DNA from: Methanomethylicus sp964513415
GTDB lineage: Archaea; Thermoproteota; Methanomethylicia; Methanomethylicales; Methanomethylicaceae
Assembly: GCA_964513415.1 (NCBI GenBank)
Contig: CAZEMX010000023.1
Location: forward strand, 1-22,316
Length of the DNA: 22,316 bases
Direction of reading: 5' to 3'
Shown here: one piece after another, positions 1 through 6,750 of the stretch
Position numbering within the stretch: the stretch's first letter is position 1
Layout of the letters: each line of letters opens with the position of its first letter
Program-made: the position numbers and the translations under genes
The notes under the pieces: model-generated
Seen by the model: only the letters and a program-made list of their open reading frames with translations
Database searches by the model: none
What the model was told of the DNA's origin: nothing

Positions 1-1
1 T

Positions 2-76
2 CGCGACGAAGGCCCGATGGAGGTCGAGGAGGTGCCGCTGCTGGAGTCGCTGGCGCTCTCGATGATTGTGTTTTGA
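2..76 (+). CDS. 3' end of an unidentified gene
   Basis: The frame beginning at base 2 is open for 24 codons and stops at TGA 74-76; its start lies outside the window. The visible tail is acidic then hydrophobic and ends in SMIVF. Codons are GC-rich in the third position (gag, ctg, gtc), like the confident genes here, which supports real coding. I do not recognise the family from so little sequence. Confidence 0.5.
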   Translation, partial: RDEGPMEVEEVPLLESLALSMIVF

Positions 77-400
77 ATGGACGCCCGGCGCATGATCATG
101 CTACGGTGTTGGTGAGCAGACCCTGGTCCCTCGGGGCAGATTCAGCGCAGTTATTATGCCTGATTAGAGGCGCCTTGCATGAAGGGCGGTGCCGGTCCGC
201 CGCCAGGCGCCCATTGGCAGGCGGCAATAGGGTTCAGTCGCCACGATCGGGAAGCGGGAGGGGAGAACGCAGTTGCATGCTTTGAGGAGCTACGTTATGC
301 CGGAGATAAGGATGCGGCCAGTTGTCTTGACGCCCTCTTCCACGTTTCACAGAAAAGGAGAAGAATAAGGGATGAGAGAACAAGGGTAAGGAGAAACAAG
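77..400 (+). other. Intergenic stretch or 5' extension of the membrane-protein gene
   Basis: No confident gene lies here. The frame of the downstream membrane protein is open back to an ATG at 179, and a TATA-like TTATTATG (151-158) sits 25 bases before that ATG, the spacing seen at leaderless starts elsewhere in this window. The 74 extra residues would be polar, end in a strongly basic stretch, and use codons (cgt, tat, tgt) less typical of the neighbours. The stretch is therefore either a long leader with its promoter at 151-158 or a real N-terminal extension. I see no tRNA or known structured RNA. Confidence 0.35.
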
Positions 401-751
401 ATGGTCGACATAGTAGGCGCTATAATAGGCTTAGTCATAAACGTCATCATCCTGTCGCCAGTGCTATGGCTTGCAGGCAGGCTACTCGTAGGCGGCCAGA
501 AGGCAAAGTTCACTGATGCGATCATGATCGTAGTCATCGGCGTGGTCATAGGGGCTATACTCGGCTACTTCGTCTATGGATGGATAGCATCGATAATAAT
601 GCTCATCGTGTGGCTGGCGCTGATTAAGCACTTCTTTGACTGCGGCTGGCTCAAGGCCTTGGCCATTGCGATAGTCACGGTGATAATCTTCGCGGTTATT
701 GCCGTTGTGCTTGCTCTGCTAGGATTTGGGCTCTTTGCGCTGTTGATCTAA
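401..751 (+). CDS. Small four-helix integral membrane protein
   Basis: Predicted 116-residue protein that is almost all membrane helix: hydrophobic segments at about residues 5-30, 38-58, 61-76 and 84-114, with short loops carrying the few charges (QKAK near 33-36, KHFFDCGW near 76-83). The ATG at 401 is chosen because AAGGAG (388-393) precedes it by seven bases and the first helix follows at once. An in-frame ATG at 179 would add 74 polar residues (see the entry for 77-400). Function is unknown; small polytopic proteins of this shape are common in archaea and have no assigned role. The gene stands alone between a partial gene and a T8 terminator. Confidence 0.8.
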   Translation: MVDIVGAIIGLVINVIILSPVLWLAGRLLVGGQKAKFTDAIMIVVIGVVIGAILGYFVYGWIASIIMLIVWLALIKHFFDCGWLKALAIAIVTVIIFAVIAVVLALLGFGLFALLI

Positions 752-760
752 GCGCCCATT

Positions 761-773
761 CCCCCTTTTTTTT
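761..773 (+). terminator. Oligo-T terminator after the membrane-protein gene
   Basis: Ten bases after the TAA at 749-751 comes C5 followed by T8 (766-773). Runs of T on the coding strand just past the stop codon are the usual archaeal intrinsic termination signal. There is no obvious stable hairpin. Confidence 0.65.
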
Positions 774-871
774 GTTGGTCCATTCATGCCTGATTTCTCT
801 GTGTCCCCCTGTGCCAACCATTGAGCGATTCAGTGCAGGGAGCTTCATTCGAGAATGTGTAAGAAATTGGC

Positions 872-922
872 ATGAATTCTGAAAAATTCATTTAATATCT
901 GATCGCATGACAGGATGTCATG
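872..922 (+). promoter_or_regulatory. TATA box flanked by two inverted repeats
   Basis: TTTAATAT at 891-898 is a good archaeal TATA box; its centre is about 25 bases before the ATG at 920. Two perfect inverted repeats bracket it. One has 7-base arms ATGAATT (872-878) and AATTCAT (885-891), spaced by six bases, and covers the BRE region. The other has arms CATGACA (906-912) and TGTCATG (916-922) around GGA and lies over the predicted transcription start. Such placement is typical of repressor operators; the regulator is not identifiable here. Confidence 0.6.
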
Positions 923-1069
923 TCGACAGACACGCAGACGGCGATCGGGGCGCCATTCGTAAGAGGGTCCACCCACTGCCTGTGCCGCGAATGTGCAGTG
1001 CCCCGCACAAGCATAGATGGCGCACCAGTCGACTCCTTAACAATGCCACATACAGACAGGGAGGAGTGA
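920..1069 (+). CDS. Leaderless Cys-containing micro-protein (49 residues)
   Basis: The ATG at 920 opens a 49-codon frame ending at TGA 1067-1069. Residues near the middle read HCLCREC, a CxCxxC cluster that could hold a metal or take part in redox chemistry; the rest is polar and hydrophilic with no membrane segment. Support for reality: the ATG lies at the position where transcription should begin from the TATA box at 891-898, so the mRNA would be leaderless as for several genes here. The stop also overlaps the Shine-Dalgarno region of the next gene, an arrangement that would couple their translation. Against: it is short, and the frame starting at 907 is also open over this stretch. I do not recognise a family. 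Confidence 0.5.
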   Translation: MSTDTQTAIGAPFVRGSTHCLCRECAVPRTSIDGAPVDSLTMPHTDREE

Positions 1070-1073
1070 ACCC

Positions 1074-1358
1074 TTGATCGAGGGCAGGGTGCGGAAGGCT
1101 ATTGATGTCATAGGCATAGGACCAATAGACGAAGCGGCGGTTGACTACGTCATACCGGAGATAGTCATATCAGGCAACACGTATCCGATCAGGTCGCAGC
1201 TGGAGCACATGGGGTTTAGGTGGGTCCCCTGCGACAAAACATGGAGGTACCATACGACCGACCGCGTAACGATAGCGTCGGTGGCCAATCAGATCATGCG
1301 TTCTGGGGATTGCAGAGTAGTGAACGCATGGGTAGAGTGCCTGTGCAGGAACGGTTGA
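1074..1358 (+). CDS. Small protein with an RW...KTW motif domain
   Basis: 94 residues starting at TTG 1074, preceded by the strong site GGGAGGAG (1059-1066) at 7 bases. The central part has the pattern NTYPIRSQLEHMGFRW, five residues, then KTWRY. This is a 'Y-x-I-R-x-x-L-x-x-x-G-x-R-W...K-x-W' signature resembling small domains (for example DUF5710-like) found alone or attached to DNA-processing proteins; the link is by eye only. The C-terminus contains a second CxC (ECLCRNG), echoing the CLC of the micro-ORF just upstream. It sits 4 bases after the micro-ORF and 12 bases before the membrane-protein gene, so all are probably co-transcribed. Function unknown. Confidence 0.75.
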   Translation: MIEGRVRKAIDVIGIGPIDEAAVDYVIPEIVISGNTYPIRSQLEHMGFRWVPCDKTWRYHTTDRVTIASVANQIMRSGDCRVVNAWVECLCRNG

Positions 1359-1370
1359 AGGGGATGCGCA

Positions 1371-1985
1371 TTGGCGATCACCTTCAATGCCGAATTCTGG
1401 CGGCATGTATTCACACCGGTGAGCAGAAAGCAGATGGCACTCCTCGCGCTCGGCGCGCTGGCGTTCGGGGCGCTCTTTGTTAACTATATAGAGTACGGAG
1501 TGTTCGCCGTACTGCCTGCGGATGCGGTAGTGCCGTCCATGTACCACCTCTGGCTGGAGGTGCTGTACGTCGCCCCGTTCCTAGTGATAGCAATGTTTAG
1601 GGGACTGCCCTCCCTAGCGTTCGTCTACGTGCTCGGCAGGGTCGCGAGCCTAGGCAACGACTTCGCCTACCCTCTCTATGCCAAGTATATAGCAGAGTCG
1701 TATGATGGCAACATCTGGGAATGGTGGAGTTGGCTCTCCGGCTTCGGCTCCAGCGACGCATTCTCTTGGACCGTCGAGCTGCCGTTCCTGACGTTCCAGA
1801 TGACGTCCGCGATGATGGGCGTTAACCTAGCGGCAAGGCTGGCGATAATTGCGGGATTCTTCATCGCTGCGCGCGAGGTCTGGGGCAGAACGGATGGTGG
1901 AGGCGGCAATGCGAAGAGGGGCAGCCGCGCAGTCCAGAGCAGGGGTGCGCTTATGTACCCCGAGGAGGCACGACATTGGGAATAG
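1371..1985 (+). CDS. Multi-spanning membrane protein of unknown function
   Basis: 204 residues from TTG 1371, with AAGGGG (1358-1363) about 7 bases upstream; an internal ATG at 1434 is a weaker alternative. Hydrophobic segments lie near residues 20-45, 55-75, 75-95 and 145-170. The loop between the third and fourth is rich in aromatic residues (IWEWWSWLSGFG), suggesting an interface at the membrane surface. The C-terminal 35 residues are hydrophilic, Gly- and Arg-rich and probably cytoplasmic. The gene follows the KTW-motif protein by 12 bases, and its end overlaps the next start, so it belongs to the same transcription unit. I recognise no family and see no transporter or enzyme motif. Confidence 0.8.
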   Translation: MAITFNAEFWRHVFTPVSRKQMALLALGALAFGALFVNYIEYGVFAVLPADAVVPSMYHLWLEVLYVAPFLVIAMFRGLPSLAFVYVLGRVASLGNDFAYPLYAKYIAESYDGNIWEWWSWLSGFGSSDAFSWTVELPFLTFQMTSAMMGVNLAARLAIIAGFFIAAREVWGRTDGGGGNAKRGSRAVQSRGALMYPEEARHWE

Positions 1986-2353
1986 CATCAGATGATTACA
2001 TCTCGATCAAGCAGGAAGCGGATAGGAGGCGGAGGAGGTTCGCCGAGGCGGTAAGGGAGGTAGAGGCGGAGATTGCAAAGGCTTTGTCATCAGGAATTCG
2101 CCTCGAGCTGACGGGCACAGAGTACCTGTGCTTTGCAGATGGTACGAAGAGCAATGTTCCGCTCAGGCATCGTTATAGGGTATACGAGATCGTAGGTGAG
2201 ATGTTCTTCAGGTCCAAGAAGGAGTGGACACACGTCGAGTTGGAGCTGAATAGCGACCTGTCGGCAAGGGTCATAGTCTTCAGCAAGCCTGTGCAGGACC
2301 CCCTTCTGGTAGCAAAGATGGAGAGGATAATCAGGACCGTGTTCAGCAACTGA
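1976..2353 (+). CDS. Small soluble protein with basic helical N-terminus
   Basis: 125 residues from TTG 1976; GAGGAGG (1962-1968) lies seven bases upstream, and the first ten bases overlap the end of the membrane-protein gene, implying translational coupling. Residues about 8-38 form a highly charged helix (EADRRRRRFAEAV), possibly a coiled coil. The rest alternates like a beta-rich fold (IRLELTGTEYLCFADGT, RVYEIVGEMFF, HVELELNSDLSARVIVF) and ends in an amphipathic helix. There is no signal peptide or membrane span. It may act on the cytoplasmic face with the preceding membrane protein, inferred only from gene overlap. No family recognised. Confidence 0.75.
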   Translation: MGIASDDYISIKQEADRRRRRFAEAVREVEAEIAKALSSGIRLELTGTEYLCFADGTKSNVPLRHRYRVYEIVGEMFFRSKKEWTHVELELNSDLSARVIVFSKPVQDPLLVAKMERIIRTVFSN

Positions 2354-2398
2354 GTGCAGGATGTTGCTGAGGTGAAAAGCGATAAAAGTTGCCATAGT

Positions 2399-2815
2399 AT
2401 GTCAGAGGACATGAGGCCCGTTGTCTTATATTACTCGAAGACGGGGAAGACGAAACTCATGGCAGAGGCCATTGCCAGTATGCTAAATGCGCCTGCGATG
2501 GACGTGACTGCTGCGGATCTTGCGGCGGTCAGCAACTATGACCTGCTGGTCCTCGGCACGCCCGTCAATGGGGCGCGACCAGCTAAGGAGGCCATGCCAT
2601 ACATAGCGGCCATCCCTCCATGTACCGGGAAGAAGGCAATTGTGTTCTGCACATATTCAATATTCAAGGGGAGCACGCTGAAAGCGCTAGAGCAGGAGCT
2701 CTCGAAGAAGGGATTCCAAACCGTGCTCAGCGTCGCAAAGAAGGGCGTGAAAGCAGGTGAGACGGACTTCTCGGATGTGCAGAGGCAGGTAGCTGAGGCA
2801 GTGTCGAAGTTTTGA
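2399..2815 (+). CDS. Flavodoxin-like FMN-binding protein
   Basis: About 138 residues with the flavodoxin layout. A first beta strand (VVLYY) runs into the phosphate-binding loop SKTGKT at residues 13-18, then an alpha helix, strand YDLLVLGTPV with a Gly/Pro loop for the flavin ring, strand KAIVFCTY, and a C-terminal helix. Flavodoxins carry electrons in the cytoplasm; partners cannot be read from sequence. Length matches short-chain flavodoxins and flavodoxin-domain proteins. Start: ATG 2399 is given, but ATG 2411 begins exactly at the first strand and lies about 27 bases after a weak TATA-like GATAAAAG (2381-2388), so a leaderless start there is plausible. GTG 2354 is possible but adds residues with no domain. 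Confidence 0.8.
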   Translation: MSEDMRPVVLYYSKTGKTKLMAEAIASMLNAPAMDVTAADLAAVSNYDLLVLGTPVNGARPAKEAMPYIAAIPPCTGKKAIVFCTYSIFKGSTLKALEQELSKKGFQTVLSVAKKGVKAGETDFSDVQRQVAEAVSKF

Positions 2816-2863
2816 CCAGAGCCGACCGAGGGGCGAATGCCGGGCGACGTGGCGGTCTCGCGT

Positions 2864-3325
2864 TCAGTCGCGCTTTAGATTCTGCGCCCGCTCACGGCAG
2901 AGCTTTGCGGCGTCTGCCCTGCCGGCAGCATCGAATGCGTCAGCTAGACCGCTCCAGGCACGGGCGAATTGCGGGTTCAGGTTGAGCGCCATCTCAAAGA
3001 ACGGCACGGCAGCATCAGGCCGCCCCTGCTTGTGCAGTGCGATGGCCTTCCCTTCCCATGCAAAGGGGATCTCGGCATCAATCTTTATTGCCTTGTCGAA
3101 GAACTCGATCGCCTCGTCGTATCGGCCTAGATTCACCATTGCGACCCCCTTTGCAGCCCATGCTATAGCGCTCTGTGGGTCCAGCTCGATCGCCCTGTCA
3201 AGATAAGTTAGCGCGTCCTGTGTCTTGCCCAGCTCCAAGTGGATCCTGCCCCGCGTCAGCATCTCCTTCGCCGCCGCTGAGGCGCTGGCGGCTGCCGCGC
3301 TCTCGCTGTTGCCGTTGCCCTGCAT
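2864..3325 (-). CDS. Tetratricopeptide repeat protein
   Basis: 153 residues. After an Ala/Ser-rich N-terminus (about 1-20) come three to four TPR units of 34 residues, with the typical G/Y, A and P positions: roughly 21-52 (ending AIELDP), 53-86, 87-120 (ending ALNLNP) and a final half-degenerate unit at 121-150. TPRs are scaffold helices that bind partner peptides. The start at 3325 is supported by GAGGTGAT just upstream on the minus strand. Upstream in-frame codons would overlap the previous gene. It begins 5 bases after the stop of the Spo0M/zinc-ribbon gene, so the two are translated from one mRNA and may work together. There is no membrane segment or enzymatic motif. Confidence 0.88.
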   Translation of the reverse strand: MQGNGNSESAAAASASAAAKEMLTRGRIHLELGKTQDALTYLDRAIELDPQSAIAWAAKGVAMVNLGRYDEAIEFFDKAIKIDAEIPFAWEGKAIALHKQGRPDAAVPFFEMALNLNPQFARAWSGLADAFDAAGRADAAKLCRERAQNLKRD

Positions 3326-3330
3326 GGCAA

Positions 3331-4773
3331 TCACCTCAGCTTTATCAACGGGCGCCCTCCACCTAGAATCTTTCCCACGCTGCCGTCTACAGCTATCACG
3401 TATCCCTCGCCCTTCAGGGTATAGTAGACGAACCATACCGGCGCATGTATCAGCTCCCCATCTCCGACGGTTATGTTCGAAGTTACCGTCTCGAGCACCT
3501 GCACTCGCGAGGCGGCAACCTGCCTCTGCTTGGCATCCACCTCCGCCCGCACACGGGACTTGGCGTCCTCCTCCTGATACTCCGAGCCGAGGTACTCTGC
3601 CTCTTGGGGAATTTTGCCCTGGTCAAACGGCACCTTCTGGTCCACAGGCACATCGAAGGATTTGATCTCCTTTATCATAGACTCCCTAGCCATCATGGGC
3701 CAGACGTAATGGTTCGAGAAGGTCTGGGCGACGGTCCTTGGAGGGGTGTAACCCGACTGGTACCCCATCCCTCTGCGGCCCCTCCCCTGAGATCGCATGT
3801 ACATGTCTGCGCCTACTAGGATCAGCTTCCCTATCGTCTCTGCCGAGGAGCCACTGCCTCCGCCGATGCCGGCAGGCGCGCCGGAGCCGCCCGTCGTTCC
3901 CCTGAACGAGGTCGTCACGTCGACCGGGAAGACCCAGAAGGGGAGGTACCTGAGCTTGACGTCCGTGATTACGGCGTCCCGGGCCACGTTCATGCGAAAG
4001 ATGCCCTTGTCCATGTACTTCCTAGCTGCTTCGACGATCTGCTGGGTGAATAGCCTGTTCAGGAGCATGCTGTGCTTCTTTATCTGCGACCGAGAGCCGA
4101 TGGTGATCGAGTTGCCGCAGTACTTGCACGTGAAGAAGAGGTCCTCCTGGGTGATGGTGATGGGCGCACCGCACTTGGGGCACTGGGTCGGTACGGCACC
4201 CTCAGCCTGCGCACCAGCAGCCGCAGCGACCGCAGACGCTGCGCCTTGCATCGAGTTGGACTCGCTCGGCGGAGGGGGTAGGGCGGCAACGCTGACGTCT
4301 GTCCTCGACTCTAGGTCAGGCCTCCCCGCAACGGCCACTACAGCCCTGATGGTCCAGAGGCGCTGCATCCACGATCCGTCCTCCCGTGCGCCCTGGTACG
4401 AGGGGCCAAGGTTGGAGGGGACAGGTATCGTGAACGGCATGTCTTTACGCTGCCCGCTCTCCATCCTTATGGCGCCGTACACCTTCACGGGTTTGTTGAT
4501 CATGACCAGCTCGGTCTGCGACTGACTGGACCCCGCGGTTCTGGAGCTTACCTGCCCATATATCCTGGTCTCTGCGGAGCCTCCGAAGTCCTGGAGGCGC
4601 CCCCTTATGAGCTCAACTCCGATCAGCTCAGCGCGTACCTCGTCGCAGTCGAATGCCTCCTGAGGGGAGATGCTTATCGTACCGCCTATCGTCTCGCCAA
4701 GCACGTAGCTGCCCTTGGAGAGGGTGATCGCAACTGTAGCCTTAGGCGCGGAGAAGACTTTGAAGAGCGGCAA
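3331..4773 (-). CDS. Arrestin/Spo0M-like and zinc-ribbon multidomain protein
   Basis: 480 residues from a TTG start at 4773, with GGTGGTG upstream. Residues about 8-165 resemble the arrestin-like Spo0M fold (SYVLGETIGGTISISP, then YQGAREDGSWMQRLWTIRAVV). A Pro/Ala-rich linker (165-195) leads to a zinc ribbon with C198, C201, C216 and C219 (CPKCG...CKYCG). The remaining half carries YLPFWVFPVDV and a terminal HAPVWFVYYTL...VDGSVGKI segment, a layout seen in uncharacterised zinc-ribbon proteins with paired 'PFW/PVW' domains, and a Gly-rich low-complexity loop near 290-310. It is probably cytoplasmic, binding partners or membranes. It has its own TATA-like element (4820-4825) and is followed by the TPR gene. 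The role is not known. Confidence 0.85.
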   Translation of the reverse strand: MPLFKVFSAPKATVAITLSKGSYVLGETIGGTISISPQEAFDCDEVRAELIGVELIRGRLQDFGGSAETRIYGQVSSRTAGSSQSQTELVMINKPVKVYGAIRMESGQRKDMPFTIPVPSNLGPSYQGAREDGSWMQRLWTIRAVVAVAGRPDLESRTDVSVAALPPPPSESNSMQGAASAVAAAAGAQAEGAVPTQCPKCGAPITITQEDLFFTCKYCGNSITIGSRSQIKKHSMLLNRLFTQQIVEAARKYMDKGIFRMNVARDAVITDVKLRYLPFWVFPVDVTTSFRGTTGGSGAPAGIGGGSGSSAETIGKLILVGADMYMRSQGRGRRGMGYQSGYTPPRTVAQTFSNHYVWPMMARESMIKEIKSFDVPVDQKVPFDQGKIPQEAEYLGSEYQEEDAKSRVRAEVDAKQRQVAASRVQVLETVTSNITVGDGELIHAPVWFVYYTLKGEGYVIAVDGSVGKILGGGRPLIKLR

Positions 4774-4819
4774 CTGGTCACACCACCAAATCTTCTAACT
4801 TGAGATACTCATGCAGTGC

Positions 4820-4825
4820 TATAAT
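4820..4825 (-). promoter_or_regulatory. TATA-like element for the Spo0M/zinc-ribbon gene
   Basis: On the minus strand this reads ATTATA within GGTATTATAGCAC. Initiation about 25 bases downstream would give a leader of roughly 25 bases carrying the GGTGGTG ribosome-binding site of the TTG start at 4773. Confidence 0.45.
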
Positions 4826-4892
4826 ACCTTTACTTTGGCTCTTAATGGGATGTGATGCGGGCAAAGAAAGAGGCAGGGGAAGAGCCAATTGC

Positions 4893-6062
4893 TCAGAGGA
4901 GCCTTGAGGCGAGCTTCATTGCCAGAACGGGGTGCATCATAAGCTTTGAGGCGACCCGCTTGAAGTCCAGCCCGTTTGCAAGGTCCACGACATCCTCCCC
5001 GGATAGGACCGAGCCCAGCGCGTTCAAGTCATCGTCGCTCATCTCCTCGATTGCCCGTAGCACCTTCAGGCTCTTGGAGATCCTCGATCCCCAGTACTCA
5101 GAGTAGCTCGCGGGGTAGCCGCTCATAGCAGACATGTCGCCGCCCTCTAATGCCTTGGCAACGAAGTCGCCGGATATGCTGCCAGCGGCCATGCTCGTTC
5201 GTATTCCGCCCCCAGTTATGGGGATGACCTGACCTGCAGAGTCGCCGCACAGGACTATGTTTGACTTCACGACCTCCCTTATCTGCCCGCCGCACGGGAC
5301 TCCACCGCCCCCCTCCTTGACGGCCTTCGCCTTGCTGAAGAACTCGGGGTGCGATGCGATGAACTTGTCGAGGTATGGCTTCGCTGGCCTCCCCCTGACG
5401 CCTATGCCCACATTGGCCATGAACTCGTTCTTCGAGAATACCCAAGCATATCCAAGCGGGGCGACCTCCCTGCCCATATAGATCCTGATCATGTGCCCCT
5501 CGGGTACGTTGCAGTTCACCATGACATACTGCATAGTCGGAATGAGCGCATATCCGGAGAGGTCGAAACCGCAGCTCTTCGCTACTATGGAGCCGACGCC
5601 ATCGGCGCCCACCAGGACCTTAAACTCGACCTCCTTCAGCTCGCCCTTCTGCTCGTATGTGATCTTTGTGGCCTTCCCTCCGTCCATTGTTATGGCCTTG
5701 ACCTCGCTCCGCATCTGGAGGTCGGCGCCGGCAGCGACGGCCTCCTTCGCAAGGGCGCTTAGGAAGAGCGGCTTGTTCAGGATGTAGCCCCTGTAGTGCT
5801 CGCCGGCAATACGCACCCCCTTCGACTCGTTGGGTGGGAATACAAGCGCCCCCTCAACGGTGTTCGATATTAGCGACTGCGTGACCGGGATTTCGGCGGT
5901 CTTGAACGCGGTCTCGGAGACGGCCTCGGCGCATGTCCTAACCCCGAAGTCACGGTCCTTCTCTAGCATCAGTACGGTAAAGCCCCTCTTTGCGATCTTG
6001 CGGGCGGCCATGAGCCCGGCGGGGCCCGCGCCAACCACAACTGCGTCATATTTCGCTGCCAT
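4893..6062 (-). CDS. Geranylgeranyl reductase family flavoprotein
   Basis: 389 residues. The N-terminal dinucleotide-binding motif GAGPAG (11-16) and acidic strand end LMLEKD bind FAD. A conserved Cys at 44 (VRTCAEAVSE) matches the Cys region characteristic of geranylgeranyl reductases. VGADGVGS and LCGDSAGQVIPITGGGI are the two other FAD-contacting motifs of the family. In archaea these enzymes saturate the geranylgeranyl chains of digeranylgeranylglycerophospholipids, giving phytanyl (archaeol-type) membrane lipids; paralogues act on other prenyl groups. Length is as usual for the family (~390-400). The ATG at 6062 is preceded by a TATA element 25 bases upstream, suggesting a leaderless mRNA. 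The precise substrate is inferred from family membership. Confidence 0.93.
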   Translation of the reverse strand: MAAKYDAVVVGAGPAGLMAARKIAKRGFTVLMLEKDRDFGVRTCAEAVSETAFKTAEIPVTQSLISNTVEGALVFPPNESKGVRIAGEHYRGYILNKPLFLSALAKEAVAAGADLQMRSEVKAITMDGGKATKITYEQKGELKEVEFKVLVGADGVGSIVAKSCGFDLSGYALIPTMQYVMVNCNVPEGHMIRIYMGREVAPLGYAWVFSKNEFMANVGIGVRGRPAKPYLDKFIASHPEFFSKAKAVKEGGGGVPCGGQIREVVKSNIVLCGDSAGQVIPITGGGIRTSMAAGSISGDFVAKALEGGDMSAMSGYPASYSEYWGSRISKSLKVLRAIEEMSDDDLNALGSVLSGEDVVDLANGLDFKRVASKLMMHPVLAMKLASRLL

Positions 6063-6084
6063 TGTGATTCATCTCGGTTGATCG

Positions 6085-6101
6085 TTATAGCCGACGGCTA
6101 T
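6085..6101 (-). promoter_or_regulatory. TATA box overlapped by a perfect palindrome
   Basis: Minus-strand CTATAA (6085-6090) lies with its centre 25 bases before the ATG at 6062. It is overlapped by a perfect inverted repeat with 7-base arms, ATAGCCG (6087-6093) and CGGCTAT (6095-6101), around one central A. A one-base loop cannot form an RNA hairpin, so a dimeric repressor or activator site controlling the reductase is more likely. Confidence 0.6.
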
Positions 6102-6136
6102 TTCGCGCCAGCATTTCACTATCTTGATTCAGCGGG

Positions 6137-6748
6137 TCATATATCCTTTTTTTGCTCCTTCCTGTCGGTCTCAATCGGGATGCCATTGATAGGCGCCCCG
6201 CCATGCGCAAGCCGCCCTATGATGCCCCTGAACGCAGGGTACTTGGCGGATAGCTCCGCTGCATCCCCCTCCTCGAAGTCGTCGAAGCTGAATCCCGGGG
6301 CGACGGTCGTTCCCAAGAGCGCAAATGAGCCACCGTCGGCAAGGAGCATCCCCTGCCAGTGACCCCTCGGGACGACGACCTGAGGGACCTGCCCCGACCG
6401 CAGGTCGCTCCCCATGAGAACGGTCTTGCCGCCTCCGTTAGGATCCAGCTGGAGCATCAGCACTGGGTCGCCCATGTAGAAGTGGAATATCTCGTCGGTC
6501 TGGAGGCGGTGCAGCCTTGAGGGACCATAGGGAGTGATAAGGTAGTATATCGCAGTGCATGCCGACCGTTCTCCCAGATACCTCGATGGCAGGCACCCCG
6601 CAGCCATAACTTCGTCGGAGCGGTAGGTCTCGCGGTAGTATCCGCCCTCGGCGGGGTGGGGATTCAGCCCCAAGATCCTGATGACTTCCTCGGCGTTCAT
6701 CCTCAACTGAGACAGCCTCATTGCAGCAGGAGGGCGTGGCAAATGCAC
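6137..6748 (-). CDS. DUF985 cupin-superfamily protein
   Basis: 203 residues as called from GTG 6748. The family hallmarks are clear: an N-terminal helix, then GLNPHPAEGGYYRETYRS, the cupin strand pairs around SRLHRLQTDEIFHFYMGDPV, and the second cupin motif VPRGHWQGM. DUF985 proteins are single-domain cupins of about 150-180 residues; function is not established, with a sugar or small-acid ligand suggested for relatives. The family normally begins at the MNAEEV segment (ATG 6700), so the first 16 residues may be untranslated. GTG 6748 is kept because it is two bases after the stop of the FAH gene, which suggests coupling. No good ribosome-binding site is visible at any of the three candidate starts. 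Confidence 0.9.
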   Translation of the reverse strand: MHLPRPPAAMRLSQLRMNAEEVIRILGLNPHPAEGGYYRETYRSDEVMAAGCLPSRYLGERSACTAIYYLITPYGPSRLHRLQTDEIFHFYMGDPVLMLQLDPNGGGKTVLMGSDLRSGQVPQVVVPRGHWQGMLLADGGSFALLGTTVAPGFSFDDFEEGDAAELSAKYPAFRGIIGRLAHGGAPINGIPIETDRKEQKKDI

Positions 6749-6750
6749 GG

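Noticed and set aside
907..1075. Second open frame (ATG 907) over the micro-ORF
   Set aside because: It is open for about 55 codons, but its ATG lies upstream of the start predicted from the TATA box and its product is basic low-complexity sequence; the 920 frame fits the promoter better.
3797..4525. Long open frame on the plus strand opposite the zinc-ribbon gene
   Set aside because: It lies fully within the minus-strand Spo0M/zinc-ribbon gene, whose domains and codon use are convincing; the antisense product shows no domain and no ribosome-binding site.
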